Below the pieces are notes generated by a model. It did no database searches, was not told where the DNA came from, and saw only the letters and a list, made by a program, of their open reading frames with translations. A stretch of DNA of 64,000 nt, taken from positions 18,743 to 82,742 of the forward strand of contig DAOROA010000013.1 in NCBI GenBank assembly GCA_035441325.1. Reading direction: 5' to 3'. Below, one piece after another: positions 53,296 to 63,426 of this stretch. This DNA is from Competibacter_A sp002352125 (GTDB lineage Bacteria > Pseudomonadota > Gammaproteobacteria > Competibacterales > Competibacteraceae). Numbering within the stretch: the first letter of the stretch is position 1; each line of letters begins with the position of its first letter. The translations under genes and the position numbers were made by a program.

Positions 53296-56279
53296 ATGAC
53301 CGACTCTCTCTGGCAAACCAAACTCGCCGCCTGGATTCACGACCCGGCGGAAAAGGCGCTGGTGCTATTGCGCGATCCTGCCGGCCATGAGGGCGGCACC
53401 GCGCGGAAGCTGCGGCAACAACTCTTTCCCGACGGCATTCCCACAGCCATTAAACAGCACATTCACCAAGCAGATCGCTGGGCCGCTGCTGCCGACCGTC
53501 CGCAATTTCCGCAGGATCAGAACGGCGGGCGCTATCAGAAATGGACTCAGGTCAACTTTGCCGAACAGCCGGTACTCAAGCACCCGCTGACCGGAGAAGA
53601 ATATGNNNNNNNNNNNNNNNNNNNNNNNNNNNNNNNNNNNNNNNNNNNNNNNNNNNNNNNNNNNNNNNNNNNNNNNNNNNNNNNNNNNNNNNNNNNNNNN
53701 NNNNNNNNNNNNNNNNNNNNNNNNNNNNNNNNNNNNNNNNNNNNNNNNNNNNNNNNNNGGGCGCGCTCTGGCAACTGCTCCCCGCCGACACCCGCGTACC
53801 CGATCACACCATCTGGAACCACCTCGACCTGACTTCCGCCTTTGCCAGCGCCTTTGCGGGTGACCCGGAACACAATCCGGCGCTGTTGGCGATGAGCTTC
53901 AGGCCGGTGCAGGATTTCATCGCCCAGGCGCGCACCACTTCCGATTTGTGGGCAGGTTCACATTTGCTGTCCCGGCTGGCGTGGGAAGGCTTGAAGGTAA
54001 TTTGCGAGCAACTGGGGCCGGACGCGGTGATCTTCCCGCAATTGCGCGGCGTGCCGCAGGTGGATTTGTGGCTGCTCAAGGAAATGGGGCTGCCTGAGCA
54101 TTACTTTGACAGCGCGGACTGGCTGAACCGGCAAACTGACGCCAATCCGCTATTCGCCGCCGCGTTGCCCAACAAATTCGTCGCCATCGTCCCGGCGGCG
54201 CTGGGCGTGGAACTGGCGCAAAAAATCACTGCTGCCGTGCGGGCGTGGGTGAATGAGAAAGCGGAAGCCGCCTTGACGGAGTTGTTGAAAGCGGCTGGCG
54301 TGGCCGACGCCCCCGACCTGTACGCCCGTTCACAAATCACCGCCCAACTGGAAAGCTTCCCGGAAGTGCATTGGGCGCTGGTTCCATTCGCGCCGCTGGC
54401 GCGGGAAACCGGGCAGGGCGTGGACGTCAAGGAACTGGAGATCGCCCAAGCGCCGTTCCTGCCCGTCGGCGACAAGGGTTTTCTGGGCGGGGACGCCTGG
54501 AAACTGTTGAGCCGGGAAATGACGGTAGACGGCGCACGCTTCTACCACCCGAATCCAGGCGTGCTTTATCCCGCGCTTTACGATTTGCTGGACCGGATGC
54601 AGGCGGCGGCCAAGGCGGTACGGCCATTCCCGCAACTGGAGCAAACCGGCTATCGCTGCTCGCTGTGCGGCGAGCGGGAGTGGCTGACGACCGATCCAGC
54701 GCAACTCGCCTCTCATCCCAACCAGCGCGGCAATACGCTTTGGAACCGAGTGGCCGAACGAAAACCCGCCTGGGCACGCAAGGGCGAACACCTCTGCGCC
54801 CCGTGCGCGCTCAAGCGATTGTGGCCGAGTCTGTTCGTCGGCGAGATCGAGGATCTGCTCGATCAGGACATGCGGCGCTATGTGGTGTCCACCCATACGA
54901 TGGCCTTGGCGACCAGCCTATGGAATTGGCTGCAAGGCCGCGCCGGCAAAACCGACATCATGGATCGGGACGTGGGCAAGCTGGCGAGCCAAATCGAAGG
55001 CGCGACCGAGCGCGCCGCGCTGCCCCGGAAAATGGCGGAAGAATTGCGCTGGGGCCAGTATCCGGCGCATGTCCGGCGGATCGCCGAGCGGCTGCCGGCG
55101 TGGCTGGACACCCTGCGCGATGCCGAAGACAGCGTCGACGATGACGCTTTGCAAGGGATCAACGGCTTGATCGACAAGGTACTCGGCCAGAAGCCCGAAG
55201 CCTATTACACCCTGATCATGCTGGACGGCGACAAGATGGGCGCGTGGCTGTCGGGCGACGAGGATTATTCGCTGGCTTATCAGGACACTTGGCATCCGCA
55301 AATTCGCGAGGCCATCGCCGGAAAGTTCCAGCAGGGCGACTTGAAGCGCTACGCCGACGCCAAGCGTCCGGTTTCGCCCGCCCGCCACATCGCCATTTCC
55401 TCGGCGCTTAACAGCTTCGCGCTGCATCTGGCCCCGTATATCGTCGAGACAGTGTGCAAGGGCAAGCTGATTTACGCGGGTGGCGATGACGTGCTGGCGA
55501 TGGTGTCAGTGGACGATCTGCTGCCGGCGCTGGCGTTATTGCGGCTGGCCTACAGCGGCGTTTTTCCAACGGGCGACGCCGCCGATCACGCTTGGCGCTT
55601 GCTGAGGGTGGACGACAGCCGGTTGGATATTCGCAAGGGCCATGTGCTGCTTCGTGACAAGCTGTATCGGGTGATGGGCGACAAGGCAACCGCTTCCGCC
55701 GGCGCGGTCGTCGCTCATCATTCCGCTCCGCTGGGCGCGGTGCTGCGGCAACTGCGGGACGCGGAGAAACAGGCTAAGAACCGGGGCGGGCGCGATGCGT
55801 TCGCCATTCGCGTGCTCAAGCGTTCCGGCGGCATGGTGGAACTGGTCAGCCGCTGGTTTGGTGGTCTCAACCCGGCGCAAGGTTTGGAAAACACTCCTGT
55901 CGGGATGCTGCTGCGCTTGCGCGAGGCGCTGGCCAACCCGCAACTGTCGCGGCGCGTGGCCTATCTGGCGCAAAGCTGGCTGCCGCAATTGCCGCCCCCC
56001 CGCGAGTTCAAGGACGACCCGGCGCTGTACGAAAAGCTGCTGGCCGACAATCTGGCCTATCAGTTCGCCCGGCAGTGCCAGGGGGACGACAAGCAGCGAG
56101 CCGCTGATTTGGGGCAGGGACTCGGCAAGCTGGCGGTGACGCTCGCGGACTCATCCTCCAGGCCGGAAGAAGATAAAAGCACCGCCACCGATACCATCCG
56201 CGACTTTTTGGCCGTCGCCGAGTTTCTGGCCCGCGAAGGCCGCGCGGACAGCGGCAAGGAGTTCCATCGCCATGACTGA
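53296..56279 (+). CDS. cmr2: Type III-B large subunit Cas10/Cmr2, interrupted by an assembly gap
   Basis: The multidomain subunit of the Cmr complex. An HD-like motif occurs at H15-D16 in AAWIHDPAEKALVLL. After the N-run come FRPVQDFIAQARTTSDLWAG and a zinc-finger pair (YRCSLCGEREW and HLCAPCALKRLW). The cyclase motifs are LIMLDGDKMGAWLSGD (55216-55260) and YAGGDDVLA (GGDD codons at 55479-55490), which predict cyclic oligoadenylate synthesis. The frame before the gap (from 53296) differs from the frame after it; since the run is 153 N, its length is nominal or a frameshift exists. The stop overlaps the cmr3 start by eight bases. Confidence 0.93.
53606..53758. other. Assembly gap (153 N) in cmr2
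   Basis: A run of 153 undetermined bases. It removes the part of Cas10 after about residue 103, within the HD-domain region. Reading frames on the two sides disagree if the length is taken literally. Confidence 0.99.
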
Positions 56280-57452
56280 CTACCGTTTCATCGAACCCCT
56301 GGACGTGCTCTATCTGCGTGGCAACAAGCTGTTTGGCGACGCCGGCAGCTATGGCGAGGCGTTGATGCCGCCGTGGCCGTCGCTAGCCGCCGGTGCGCTG
56401 CGTTCCCGCATGTTGGCCGATCACGGGGTGGATTTGGCCGCCTTCACCCGAGTCTGCGAACGCTTGCCGGAGCTGTCCGACGCCTTGCACACCTGCCTCG
56501 GCACGCCCCAGAAACCAGGCAACTTCCGGGTCAGCCTGTTTACGCNNNNNNNNNNNNNNNNNNNNNNNNNNNNNNNNNNNNNNNNNNNNNNNNNNNNNNN
56601 NNNNNNNNNNNNNNNNNNNNNNNNNNNNNNNNNNNNNNNNNNNNNNNNNNNNNNNNNNNNNNNNNNNNNNNNNNNNNNNNNNNNNNNNNNNNNNNNNNNN
56701 NNNNNNNNNNNNNNNNNNNNNNNNNNNNNNNNNNNNNNNNNNNNNNNNNNNNNNNNNNNNNNNNNNNNNNNNNNNNNNNNNNNNNNNNNNNNNNNNNNNN
56801 NNGCGGCGGCGAACTCTGGCAATTCGATCACCGTCTCGGCATCGCCTTGAATGGCGGGCAACGCACCGTCGCCAAGGGAATGCTGTACACCGCACAAACC
56901 GTCGCCCTGAATCGCCACGATGGTCACGGTCACGGGCGCGATGCGGGGTTTCTGGTCGGGGTGGACGGCGCAAGCGGCCTGTTGCCGGAAAAGGGGCTAT
57001 TGCGCTTCGGCGGCGACGGGCGCGGCGCAGCGCTGCAAGCGGTTTCACACAAGAACCTGTTGCCTGCTCCCGACGGGCGGCGTATCGAACAAGAGCGCCG
57101 GTTTCGGCTGGTGCTGGCGACGCCCGGCCTGTTCACCGGCGGCTGGCGCTTGCCCGGTCTCGATGCCGGCAACCGCTGGCAGGGGCCGGACGGTTGCACG
57201 GCGCGGCTGGTCGCAGCGGCGGTTAATCGTGCTGATACAATCAGCGGCTGGGACTTGGCGCAGAGGCAACCGAAACCGGCGCAGCGCGTCGCGCCGGTGG
57301 GTTCGGTGTACTGGTTTGACGATTTTCAAGGCAAGACCGAGGCACTCAACAAGCTTGCCGCCGAAGGTTTCTGGGCGATAGGTGACTACTCTGACCCCAG
57401 CCGCCGCGCCGAAGGTTTTAACAATCTGCTGATCGCGGCGTGGCCGAAATAG
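56272..57452 (+). CDS. cmr3: Type III-B RAMP protein Cmr3, interrupted by an assembly gap
   Basis: Cmr3 binds the 5' handle of the crRNA with Cas10. The N-terminus YRFIEPLDVLYLRGNKLFGD and MPPWPSLAAGALRSRM is the Cmr3 pattern. After 257 N the C-terminal part continues with GMLYTAQTVALNRHDGHG, RFRLVLATPGLFTGGWRLPG, ISGWDLAQRQPKPAQRVAPVGSVYWF (split across its conserved ends) and GFNNLLIAAWPK. The frame before and after the gap differ, which fits a gap of nominal length. It overlaps cmr2 by eight bases and precedes cmr4 by 34 bases. Confidence 0.88.
56546..56802. other. Assembly gap (257 N) in cmr3
   Basis: A run of 257 undetermined bases in the middle of cmr3. The length is not a multiple of three and the frame changes across it. 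Confidence 0.99.
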
Positions 57453-57486
57453 TCATTTCATTCAGGAAAATCAGGGAATAAAGATC

Positions 57487-58443
57487 ATGTTCCAAGCACA
57501 ACAAGCACTTTTCATCTATTGCGTCAGCCCAGTCCACATGGGCGCGGGCACAGCCATCGGCCTGATCGACAATCCGATTCAGCGCGAACGGCATACCGAG
57601 TATCCCATGATCGCCGGTTCCGGGCTGAAAGGCGCAGTGCGGCATCATTTTTGGAGTCAGTTGGACGACGATAGCCGCAAAGATAAAGCCAACCTGCTCA
57701 ATCGGCTGTTCGGGCCGGATACGAACGCCTCGGACTTCGCCGGAGCGATCAGCTTTGGCGATGCGCAACTGGTTGCTTTTCCGGTGCGCTCGCTCAAACG
57801 CGCGTTCGTCTACGCTACATCGCCGACGGCGCTCGCTCGTGCCAAACGGCTATTGCAGACGTTTGGAATTACCTGCGGCTGGTCCATACCGGAAGTTAAG
57901 GCAGGTTTCTGCCGTGTAGTCGAGAGTAAAGGCCCGGTAGGCAATAACGAGAAACTGCATCTGGAAGCATTTGAGTCCATCGCCATTGATTCAAATGAAC
58001 TAACGGAAATCGCCAAGTTTCTCGCTGATGAAGCGTTGCCTGCCAACGACGCTTACGCCTTTTTCCGCGAAAAGCTGAAAACTGACCTCGTACTGCTACC
58101 AGATGAGGATTTCAGTTACTTCGTCCGCAACGCCACGGTGGTCGAACCGCATGTGCGGATCAATAATGAAACTGGTACGGCAGATGATGGCGGTCTGTTC
58201 TATACCGAAAACCTGCCGCCGGAGAGCCTTTTATTGGCTCCGGTTATGGCCTCGATGGAGCGCAGCACCGACAAGATTCGCGGCGATAAAAACCGGTTGG
58301 ATGCAACCACAGCCTTGAAAGCCGTGCTCGCGGGTGACGGTAATGGTTTTGGGGGACTGGACGGCAAGCTGCTGCAAATCGGCGGCGACGCGACGACCGG
58401 ACGCGGGCAAGTCGTTCTCAAGGCCGTGGGAGGAAAACAGTAA
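57487..58443 (+). CDS. cmr4: Type III-B RAMP backbone protein Cmr4
   Basis: A 318-residue protein that forms the filament backbone of the Cmr complex and cuts bound target RNA at six-base steps. The N-terminus has YCVSPVHMGAGTAIGLIDNP with the likely catalytic D28, then YPMIAGSGLKGAVRHHFW (the RAMP glycine loop) and NRLFGP. The C-terminal loop is LQIGGDATTGRGQV. It runs into cmr5, whose ATG shares a base with the cmr4 TAA. The presence of D28 predicts active target cleavage. Confidence 0.94.
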   Translation: MFQAQQALFIYCVSPVHMGAGTAIGLIDNPIQRERHTEYPMIAGSGLKGAVRHHFWSQLDDDSRKDKANLLNRLFGPDTNASDFAGAISFGDAQLVAFPVRSLKRAFVYATSPTALARAKRLLQTFGITCGWSIPEVKAGFCRVVESKGPVGNNEKLHLEAFESIAIDSNELTEIAKFLADEALPANDAYAFFREKLKTDLVLLPDEDFSYFVRNATVVEPHVRINNETGTADDGGLFYTENLPPESLLLAPVMASMERSTDKIRGDKNRLDATTALKAVLAGDGNGFGGLDGKLLQIGGDATTGRGQVVLKAVGGKQ

Positions 58444-58829
58444 TGGCGCAACAATCCGCAACGGTCACTCGCAAGATTCAACCCAGCCTCGACCAGCAAC
58501 GGGCGGCTTACGCTTGGCAATGCGTGCAAGGGTGTAATGGCGATTACACCAATCTTGCTAAAGCGGCGCCAGCACTGATTATGAACAACGGCTTGATGCA
58601 GGCCCTGGCTTTTTATCAAAGCAAGGGCAAACCGCATCATTTGGCGCTGAACAAGCATATTCGGGAGTGGCTCAAAGCGCGTTTTCCAAAACACTTTGCT
58701 AGTGATAATTACGCCGAAATAATGCAAGGGTTGTTCGGTTGTGAAAACCCGCATTTCTATCAGCAGGCCACAGATGAAGTTCTGGCGCTTTTACGCTGGA
58801 TTCGGCAGTTCGCGGCGGCCAACAGTTAA
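58443..58829 (+). CDS. cmr5: Type III-B small subunit Cmr5
   Basis: A 128-residue helical protein, the inner small subunit that lines the target RNA channel. LDQQRAAYAWQCVQ, KAAPALIMNNGLMQALAFYQ (with SKGK following) and LRWIRQFAA near the end fit the Cmr5 family. Start and stop are closely packed with cmr4 (one shared base) and cmr6 (13 bases). Confidence 0.93.
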   Translation: MAQQSATVTRKIQPSLDQQRAAYAWQCVQGCNGDYTNLAKAAPALIMNNGLMQALAFYQSKGKPHHLALNKHIREWLKARFPKHFASDNYAEIMQGLFGCENPHFYQQATDEVLALLRWIRQFAAANS

Positions 58830-58842
58830 AGGAGCCAGCGAA

Positions 58843-60192
58843 ATGGGCATTGCAGCCGTTCCCCGCTATCTGGGGCAGGATTTCAGTGGAGCACCGCCCG
58901 GCCACCGTTTCGGATTGTATTTTCCTTATTGGCGGGATACGACCTGGGAAGCGGACTCCAACCAGAAAACCGCTGCGCTCAAGCAAATCATCGGCTTGGA
59001 TCAGGGTTGCCAGCAACAAATCAAGGCGTTGCGCCAGCGTCAGGCCGCGCTCGCCGAGTGTTGCGCCCCCGAAATACTCATCCTGCCCGCGATTTCCACG
59101 GCTCCGTTCATGACCGGCACCGGCATGGAACATCCGCTGGAAAACGGATTTGCCTTCCTCAATCCGTATGGTCTGCCCTATCTGCCCGGTTCAGGCGTCA
59201 AGGGCGTGCTGCGGCGGGCGGCGGAGGAGTTGGCGCTGGGATTTTATGGCGATACCGGCGGTTGGGACATCGTCAGTCTGTGGTGGCTGTTTGGTTTCGA
59301 GCCAAACAGCGTTTATCTGACAGGCTCCAGCGACAAGATGCCACCCGCGCAGCGCGAGGAAGCCCAACGCTGGCAGGATGCCTACCGCAACCCCGAAACG
59401 CGAGATGCCGTTCCCCGCGACCGGTTGGAGGCGTTGATCGAGGCCGCGCTGAATGGCGAGCAGCGGCGGCGGTATCGGGAACAGCCGTTTTTGCTGTTGG
59501 ATGAACTGATGGCCAGTCAGAAATGGCGCGACGAGCTACGCAACCGGGGCGCGTTGATGTTCTGGGATGTGATTCCCGAACCGGCTGGCGGCAAGCTGGC
59601 CGTAGACATTATGACCCCGCATTACGGCGACTACTACCAGGGCGGCACCACGCCGCACGACAGCGGCCAACCGAATCCCATACCGTTCCTCGCCATTCCG
59701 CCGGGTAGTTCCTTCACTTTTCACGTTCAATGCAATCCCGTTCTACTGCCCAAGACACTGCGCGATTCCTGGCCAATTCTGTTGGAGGCCGCTTTCCGCC
59801 ACGCTTTCGACTGGCTGGGATTCGGCGCGAAAACGGCGGTAGGTTATGGCGCGATGCGTCGCGATTTGGACGCCGAACAGCAACGTCGAGCGGAGACGGC
59901 CCAGCGGGTCCGCCAAGCCGCCGAAGCCGCCCTGTCGCCGGAACAGAAAGCCATCGCCGAGTTGCGGCGCTGGTTCGATGAAGAGCGGGCGGCCAAACGC
60001 AAGGAACCTGGCGGACAGCTCGCCAACCGACTGAATGAATTGCTCAAGGAAGGATTGCCGTGGTCGGCGGCGGAGCGCGAGGAATTGGCGAAATTGGCCG
60101 AGGCGATCTACGGCTATTTGGACTGGGGCAACGGCAAGAAAAAGCAGGAACGCAAGGCCAAAATCCAGCAACTACGCCAAGGAGCCAGTTGA
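58843..60192 (+). CDS. cmr6: Type III-B RAMP protein Cmr6
   Basis: A 449-residue RAMP protein at the head-end of the Cmr complex. STAPFMTGTGMEHPLENGFA and YLPGSGVKGVLRRAAEELAL are the Cmr6 motifs, followed by LMFWDVIPEPAGG, VDIMTPHYGDYYQG and FDWLGFGAKTAVGYGAM. A charged, probably coiled C-terminal extension of about 95 residues (after about 355) goes beyond the core fold. AGGAG precedes the ATG at 58843; the longer open frame upstream overlaps cmr5. The next gene starts two bases after the stop. Confidence 0.93.
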   Translation: MGIAAVPRYLGQDFSGAPPGHRFGLYFPYWRDTTWEADSNQKTAALKQIIGLDQGCQQQIKALRQRQAALAECCAPEILILPAISTAPFMTGTGMEHPLENGFAFLNPYGLPYLPGSGVKGVLRRAAEELALGFYGDTGGWDIVSLWWLFGFEPNSVYLTGSSDKMPPAQREEAQRWQDAYRNPETRDAVPRDRLEALIEAALNGEQRRRYREQPFLLLDELMASQKWRDELRNRGALMFWDVIPEPAGGKLAVDIMTPHYGDYYQGGTTPHDSGQPNPIPFLAIPPGSSFTFHVQCNPVLLPKTLRDSWPILLEAAFRHAFDWLGFGAKTAVGYGAMRRDLDAEQQRRAETAQRVRQAAEAALSPEQKAIAELRRWFDEERAAKRKEPGGQLANRLNELLKEGLPWSAAEREELAKLAEAIYGYLDWGNGKKKQERKAKIQQLRQGAS

Positions 60193-60193
60193 C

Positions 60194-61471
60194 ATGACGC
60201 CCATCATCCTGCTTTGCACCGTCGGCGGTTCGCACGAACCGATCCTGACCGCTCTGCGGCAAACCGCGCCGGATTTCACCTGCTTCATCTGCACCGACCG
60301 GGACCCGGCCACCGGCCGCTCCGGCTCGGACGCGCAGATTGTCGGCAAGGGATCGTGCATCAAGGCCCGTCCTGGCGACGAGAAACCCACGCTGCCCAAC
60401 ATCCCCACACAAGCGGGATTACGCGAAGACCAGTACGAGGTCGTGCATGTCCCGGCCGACGATCTGGACGAGGTGTTCCGCATCCTGCGCGACACGATCC
60501 AGAACCTCGGCCAACGCTTTCCCGGCGCCCGGCTGCTGGCCGATTACACCGGCGGCACCAAGACCATGACCGCCGGCCTGGTCAGCGCCGCGCTGGAAAC
60601 CGACGGCGTGGAACTGCAACTGGTCACCGGCTCGCGCGCCGATTTGATCAAGGTCCGTTCCGGCATGGAAGCCGTCACCCAGGCCAACGTCGAACGGGTG
60701 CGCCTGGAGCGGGCGATGCGACCCTACGTGGAGGCGTGGCGACGTTACGCCTATGCCGAGGGCTACCGGGGTTTCGCCGCTCTGCCCCGGCCGCGCGACC
60801 GGGCGCTGGCGGCCCGGTTGGCTCTGCTGCGCGACCTGAGCCGGGGCTTGGACGCCTGGGACCGCTTCGAGCACGGCGCGGCCCTGGATCTGCTGGAACC
60901 GTACTGGCCCCGCATCGGCGCGAGCTGGGCGCCGATGCTGGCGGCGCTCAAGCGACTGACCACCGAGGACGAGATTCAGGAGCCGGCCCGGTTGTTCGAT
61001 CTGTGGCGCAACGCCGAACGCCGAGCCGCCCAAGGCCGCTACGATGACGCGGTGGCGCGAGTTTATCGGTTGCTGGAATGGTCGGCGCAATGGCTGTTGC
61101 GCAGTCGCTGCGGCATCGACACCGGTGACGTGCCGCCGGCGCGGGTTCCACCCGGCATGGCGCTGACGCCCAACGCCAAGGGCCGCATCCAGATCGGATT
61201 AATGGCGGCCTGGGAACTGTTGGCCCACCATCGACCGGACAGCCCGGCGGGCGCGCTCTTCCAGGCCGAACGGAACACCTTGCTCAACTGGCTACTGATG
61301 CGCAATCACTCGATTCTGGCCCACGGCTTCCGGCCGGTGGCGGAAACCGACTGGCGCAAAACGCTGGATTGGGTGAACGCGCGCCTGCTGCCGGCGTTGC
61401 TGCAGGAAACCACCGGCTTGCGGATCAGGGAGATACCGCCGCAGTTGCCGGATCGGCCGGCGGTGGAATGA
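60194..61471 (+). CDS. CARF-HEPN ancillary RNase, TIGR02710 family
   Basis: A 425-residue protein. The CARF domain (about 1-170) begins TPIILLCTVGGSHEPILTAL and has LLADYTGGTKTMTAGLVSAA near 116-135, the ligand-binding loop of the family. The C-terminal HEPN domain carries the RNase motif R370-NHSILA-H377 (R-x6-H). Csm6/Csx1-type enzymes cut RNA non-specifically when CARF binds cyclic oligoadenylate made by Cas10; by inference this is such an effector. AAGGAG precedes ATG at 60194, two bases after cmr6. A 90-base gap follows, then the toxin-antitoxin pair. Confidence 0.9.
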   Translation: MTPIILLCTVGGSHEPILTALRQTAPDFTCFICTDRDPATGRSGSDAQIVGKGSCIKARPGDEKPTLPNIPTQAGLREDQYEVVHVPADDLDEVFRILRDTIQNLGQRFPGARLLADYTGGTKTMTAGLVSAALETDGVELQLVTGSRADLIKVRSGMEAVTQANVERVRLERAMRPYVEAWRRYAYAEGYRGFAALPRPRDRALAARLALLRDLSRGLDAWDRFEHGAALDLLEPYWPRIGASWAPMLAALKRLTTEDEIQEPARLFDLWRNAERRAAQGRYDDAVARVYRLLEWSAQWLLRSRCGIDTGDVPPARVPPGMALTPNAKGRIQIGLMAAWELLAHHRPDSPAGALFQAERNTLLNWLLMRNHSILAHGFRPVAETDWRKTLDWVNARLLPALLQETTGLRIREIPPQLPDRPAVE

Positions 61472-61561
61472 ACGGCGGGATGCAATCCGACGCCAGCGAC
61501 CACCGGGCTTCCAATAACTCGCTCATCGCCTTTTACCGATACCGATTGAGGAGCACCTCTC

Positions 61562-61789
61562 ATGCGAACCATTCACATGACGCGACGAGTCGATGACGAC
61601 GGCGTGCTTCGGCTGGAGATTCCCGCCGAGGAGGCCGGCGACGAAATGGAAGTGGTCGTGGTCCTCGAACCGCGCCTCACTACGATGCGCTCCACTTGGC
61701 GAGATGCGCTGCGGCAAACCTGGGGTAGCTGCCCCGATCTCGAAGAGCCCGCCGATCCGCCGCCCGAACCGCTGGAGGAGAGCCTGTGA
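61562..61789 (+). CDS. Putative antitoxin of a VapBC-type pair
   Basis: A 75-residue protein. It begins MRTIHMTRRVDDDGVLRLEI and continues PAEEAGDEMEVVVVLEP, a beta-rich pattern seen in small antitoxins partnered with PIN toxins, then an acidic C-terminus that could cap the toxin. GAGGAG lies upstream of the ATG. Its stop overlaps the toxin start (GTGA), so the pair is translationally coupled. The family assignment rests mainly on this arrangement. Confidence 0.75.
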   Translation: MRTIHMTRRVDDDGVLRLEIPAEEAGDEMEVVVVLEPRLTTMRSTWRDALRQTWGSCPDLEEPADPPPEPLEESL

Positions 61790-62211
61790 AGTATCTGTTG
61801 GATACGAATGTGTGCGTGCGGTATCTGGCCGGCCGCAGTTTGGCGCTGCGCGCTCGCCTGGACGCCAAGCTACCCGGCGAACTGGCGGTCTGCTCGGTGG
61901 TCAAGGCCGAACTCCGTTACGGGGCCTACAAGAGCCAGCAGACCGAGACGACCCTCCGCGCCCAGGATATCTTGCTGAGCCAACTCCACTCCTTACCCTT
62001 TGACGACGCCGCCGCAGAGATTTACGGCCAAATTCGCGCCGCTCTGGAGCGCGCCGGCACGCCCATCGGGGCGAATGACTTGTTGATCGCCGCCATCGCG
62101 CGGGCTCATCAGCTTACGCTGGTGACGCATAACACCGCCGAGTTTTGCCGCGTGCCGGGCCTGGTGGTTGAGGATTGGGAAACGGAACCACCACCGAGCA
62201 TCACGCAATGA
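61786..62211 (+). CDS. vapC: VapC-family PIN-domain ribonuclease toxin
   Basis: A 141-residue PIN-domain protein with the acidic active-site residues D6 (KYLLDTNVC), E42 (VVKAELRYGA) and D98 (GANDLLIAAIA), and N116 in VTHNTAEFCRVPGLVVEDW, a typical VapC C-terminus. Members cut tRNA or rRNA. The GTG start (61786) is preceded by GGAGGAG and overlaps the antitoxin stop. Its own stop overlaps the ATG of the csx2 gene by four bases (ATGA at 62208), which ties the toxin to the CRISPR effector. Confidence 0.92.
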   Translation: MKYLLDTNVCVRYLAGRSLALRARLDAKLPGELAVCSVVKAELRYGAYKSQQTETTLRAQDILLSQLHSLPFDDAAAEIYGQIRAALERAGTPIGANDLLIAAIARAHQLTLVTHNTAEFCRVPGLVVEDWETEPPPSITQ

Positions 62212-63401
62212 CGCACACGCTGATCAGCTTTCTTGGCAAGGCGGCACAATCCTACCGGAAGGCAGTTTATGACTTCGGTGGCGGGCAGCGACAAGAAACG
62301 GCGTTTTTCGGACTGGGTTTGACCAGACAAATCAAACCTGACCGGCTGGTACTACTGGGCACGACCGGCAGCATGTGGGACGTGCTGCTGATCTCGCTGA
62401 ATCTGGATGGACATTTGGAGGACGCGCTACTCGACCTGAGCGAATCCGCCCAAGAGAACCGCACGACGGCCGCCGAACTCGATGCGCTGGCGCCAGCGGT
62501 CGGCGAGCGACTGGGTTTGCCCGTCGCGCTACGACTGATTCCCTACGGTCGGGATGCCGGGGAACAGGCGGAGATTTTGCAACGGATGGCCTCGGATATC
62601 GCCGAGGGCGATGCGGTGACGCTGGATGTGACGCACGGCTTGCGGCATTTGCCGATGCTGGCGCAGATGAGCGCGTTGTATCTGCGCCGGATAAAGAACG
62701 TCGAAGTTCGCGGCCTCTACTATGGCGCGCTGGACATGACCCGCGATGGCCTGACACCGGTCATGAATCTGCAAGGGTTACTGGACATCGCCGATTGGAC
62801 TGGCGCGGTGCAATCCTTCGACAAGGACGGCGATTATGGCGTGTTCGCGCCCCTGGTGCTGGAACAGTCGCCGGTGGCAGCGGGATTGCTACAGGAATCG
62901 GCGTTTTACGAGCGCACCACGCGACCCGGCCAAGCCCGTAGCAAACTGCGCGAACTGGACGCCTTGTTTGATCGGCGACCTCCCACCGGCATTGGTTCCC
63001 TGTTCGCGCCGACCTTGCGCGCCCGGCTATCGTGGCATCGAGAGGACCGGCTTTATCTGCGGCAACAGGCGCTGGCGCGCCTCTATCTCGAACACGGCGA
63101 CTTTCTGCGAGCCGCGCTCTTGGGGTTCGAGGCGTTCATTACCCGGCTGATGCAGCAACAGGTCATGAATAATCCCGACAGCTGGACACAGCGGGAAACC
63201 GTCAAGAAAGAGTATGAAGCGCGGAATAAGGCCATCCATCCACGCACCGATGAATACGAGCGCTATTGCCTGCTGCGCGATCTGCGCAATCACTTGGCGC
63301 ACGGCAATATGTCGCCGCAGGCCGAAATCCAGAGGGCGCTGGCCAGTGCCGAGCAGTTGCGGAGCTTTCTCGATGATTTGCTCAAGCAATTGTTGCCCTG
63401 A
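62208..63401 (+). CDS. csx2: CARF-HEPN ancillary protein, Csx2/DxTHG family
   Basis: A 397-residue protein. The CARF domain begins THTLISFLGKAAQSYRKAVY and has ETAFFGLGL and the family motif D140-VTHG in LDVTHGLRHLPMLAQMSALY. A C-terminal HEPN domain contains R360-NHLA-H365 in LRDLRNHLAHGN. By family it is a cyclic-oligoadenylate-activated RNase or Csx1-type effector. ATG at 62208 overlaps the vapC stop; the in-frame upstream start is not needed. csx16 follows 25 bases later. Confidence 0.9.
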   Translation: MTHTLISFLGKAAQSYRKAVYDFGGGQRQETAFFGLGLTRQIKPDRLVLLGTTGSMWDVLLISLNLDGHLEDALLDLSESAQENRTTAAELDALAPAVGERLGLPVALRLIPYGRDAGEQAEILQRMASDIAEGDAVTLDVTHGLRHLPMLAQMSALYLRRIKNVEVRGLYYGALDMTRDGLTPVMNLQGLLDIADWTGAVQSFDKDGDYGVFAPLVLEQSPVAAGLLQESAFYERTTRPGQARSKLRELDALFDRRPPTGIGSLFAPTLRARLSWHREDRLYLRQQALARLYLEHGDFLRAALLGFEAFITRLMQQQVMNNPDSWTQRETVKKEYEARNKAIHPRTDEYERYCLLRDLRNHLAHGNMSPQAEIQRALASAEQLRSFLDDLLKQLLP

Positions 63402-63426
63402 CGAAATTTGGTGAGACGTTAAATCC

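Noticed and set aside
58741..58842. Upstream extension of cmr6 into cmr5
   Set aside because: AGGAG before ATG 58843 and the family N-terminus support the shorter form.
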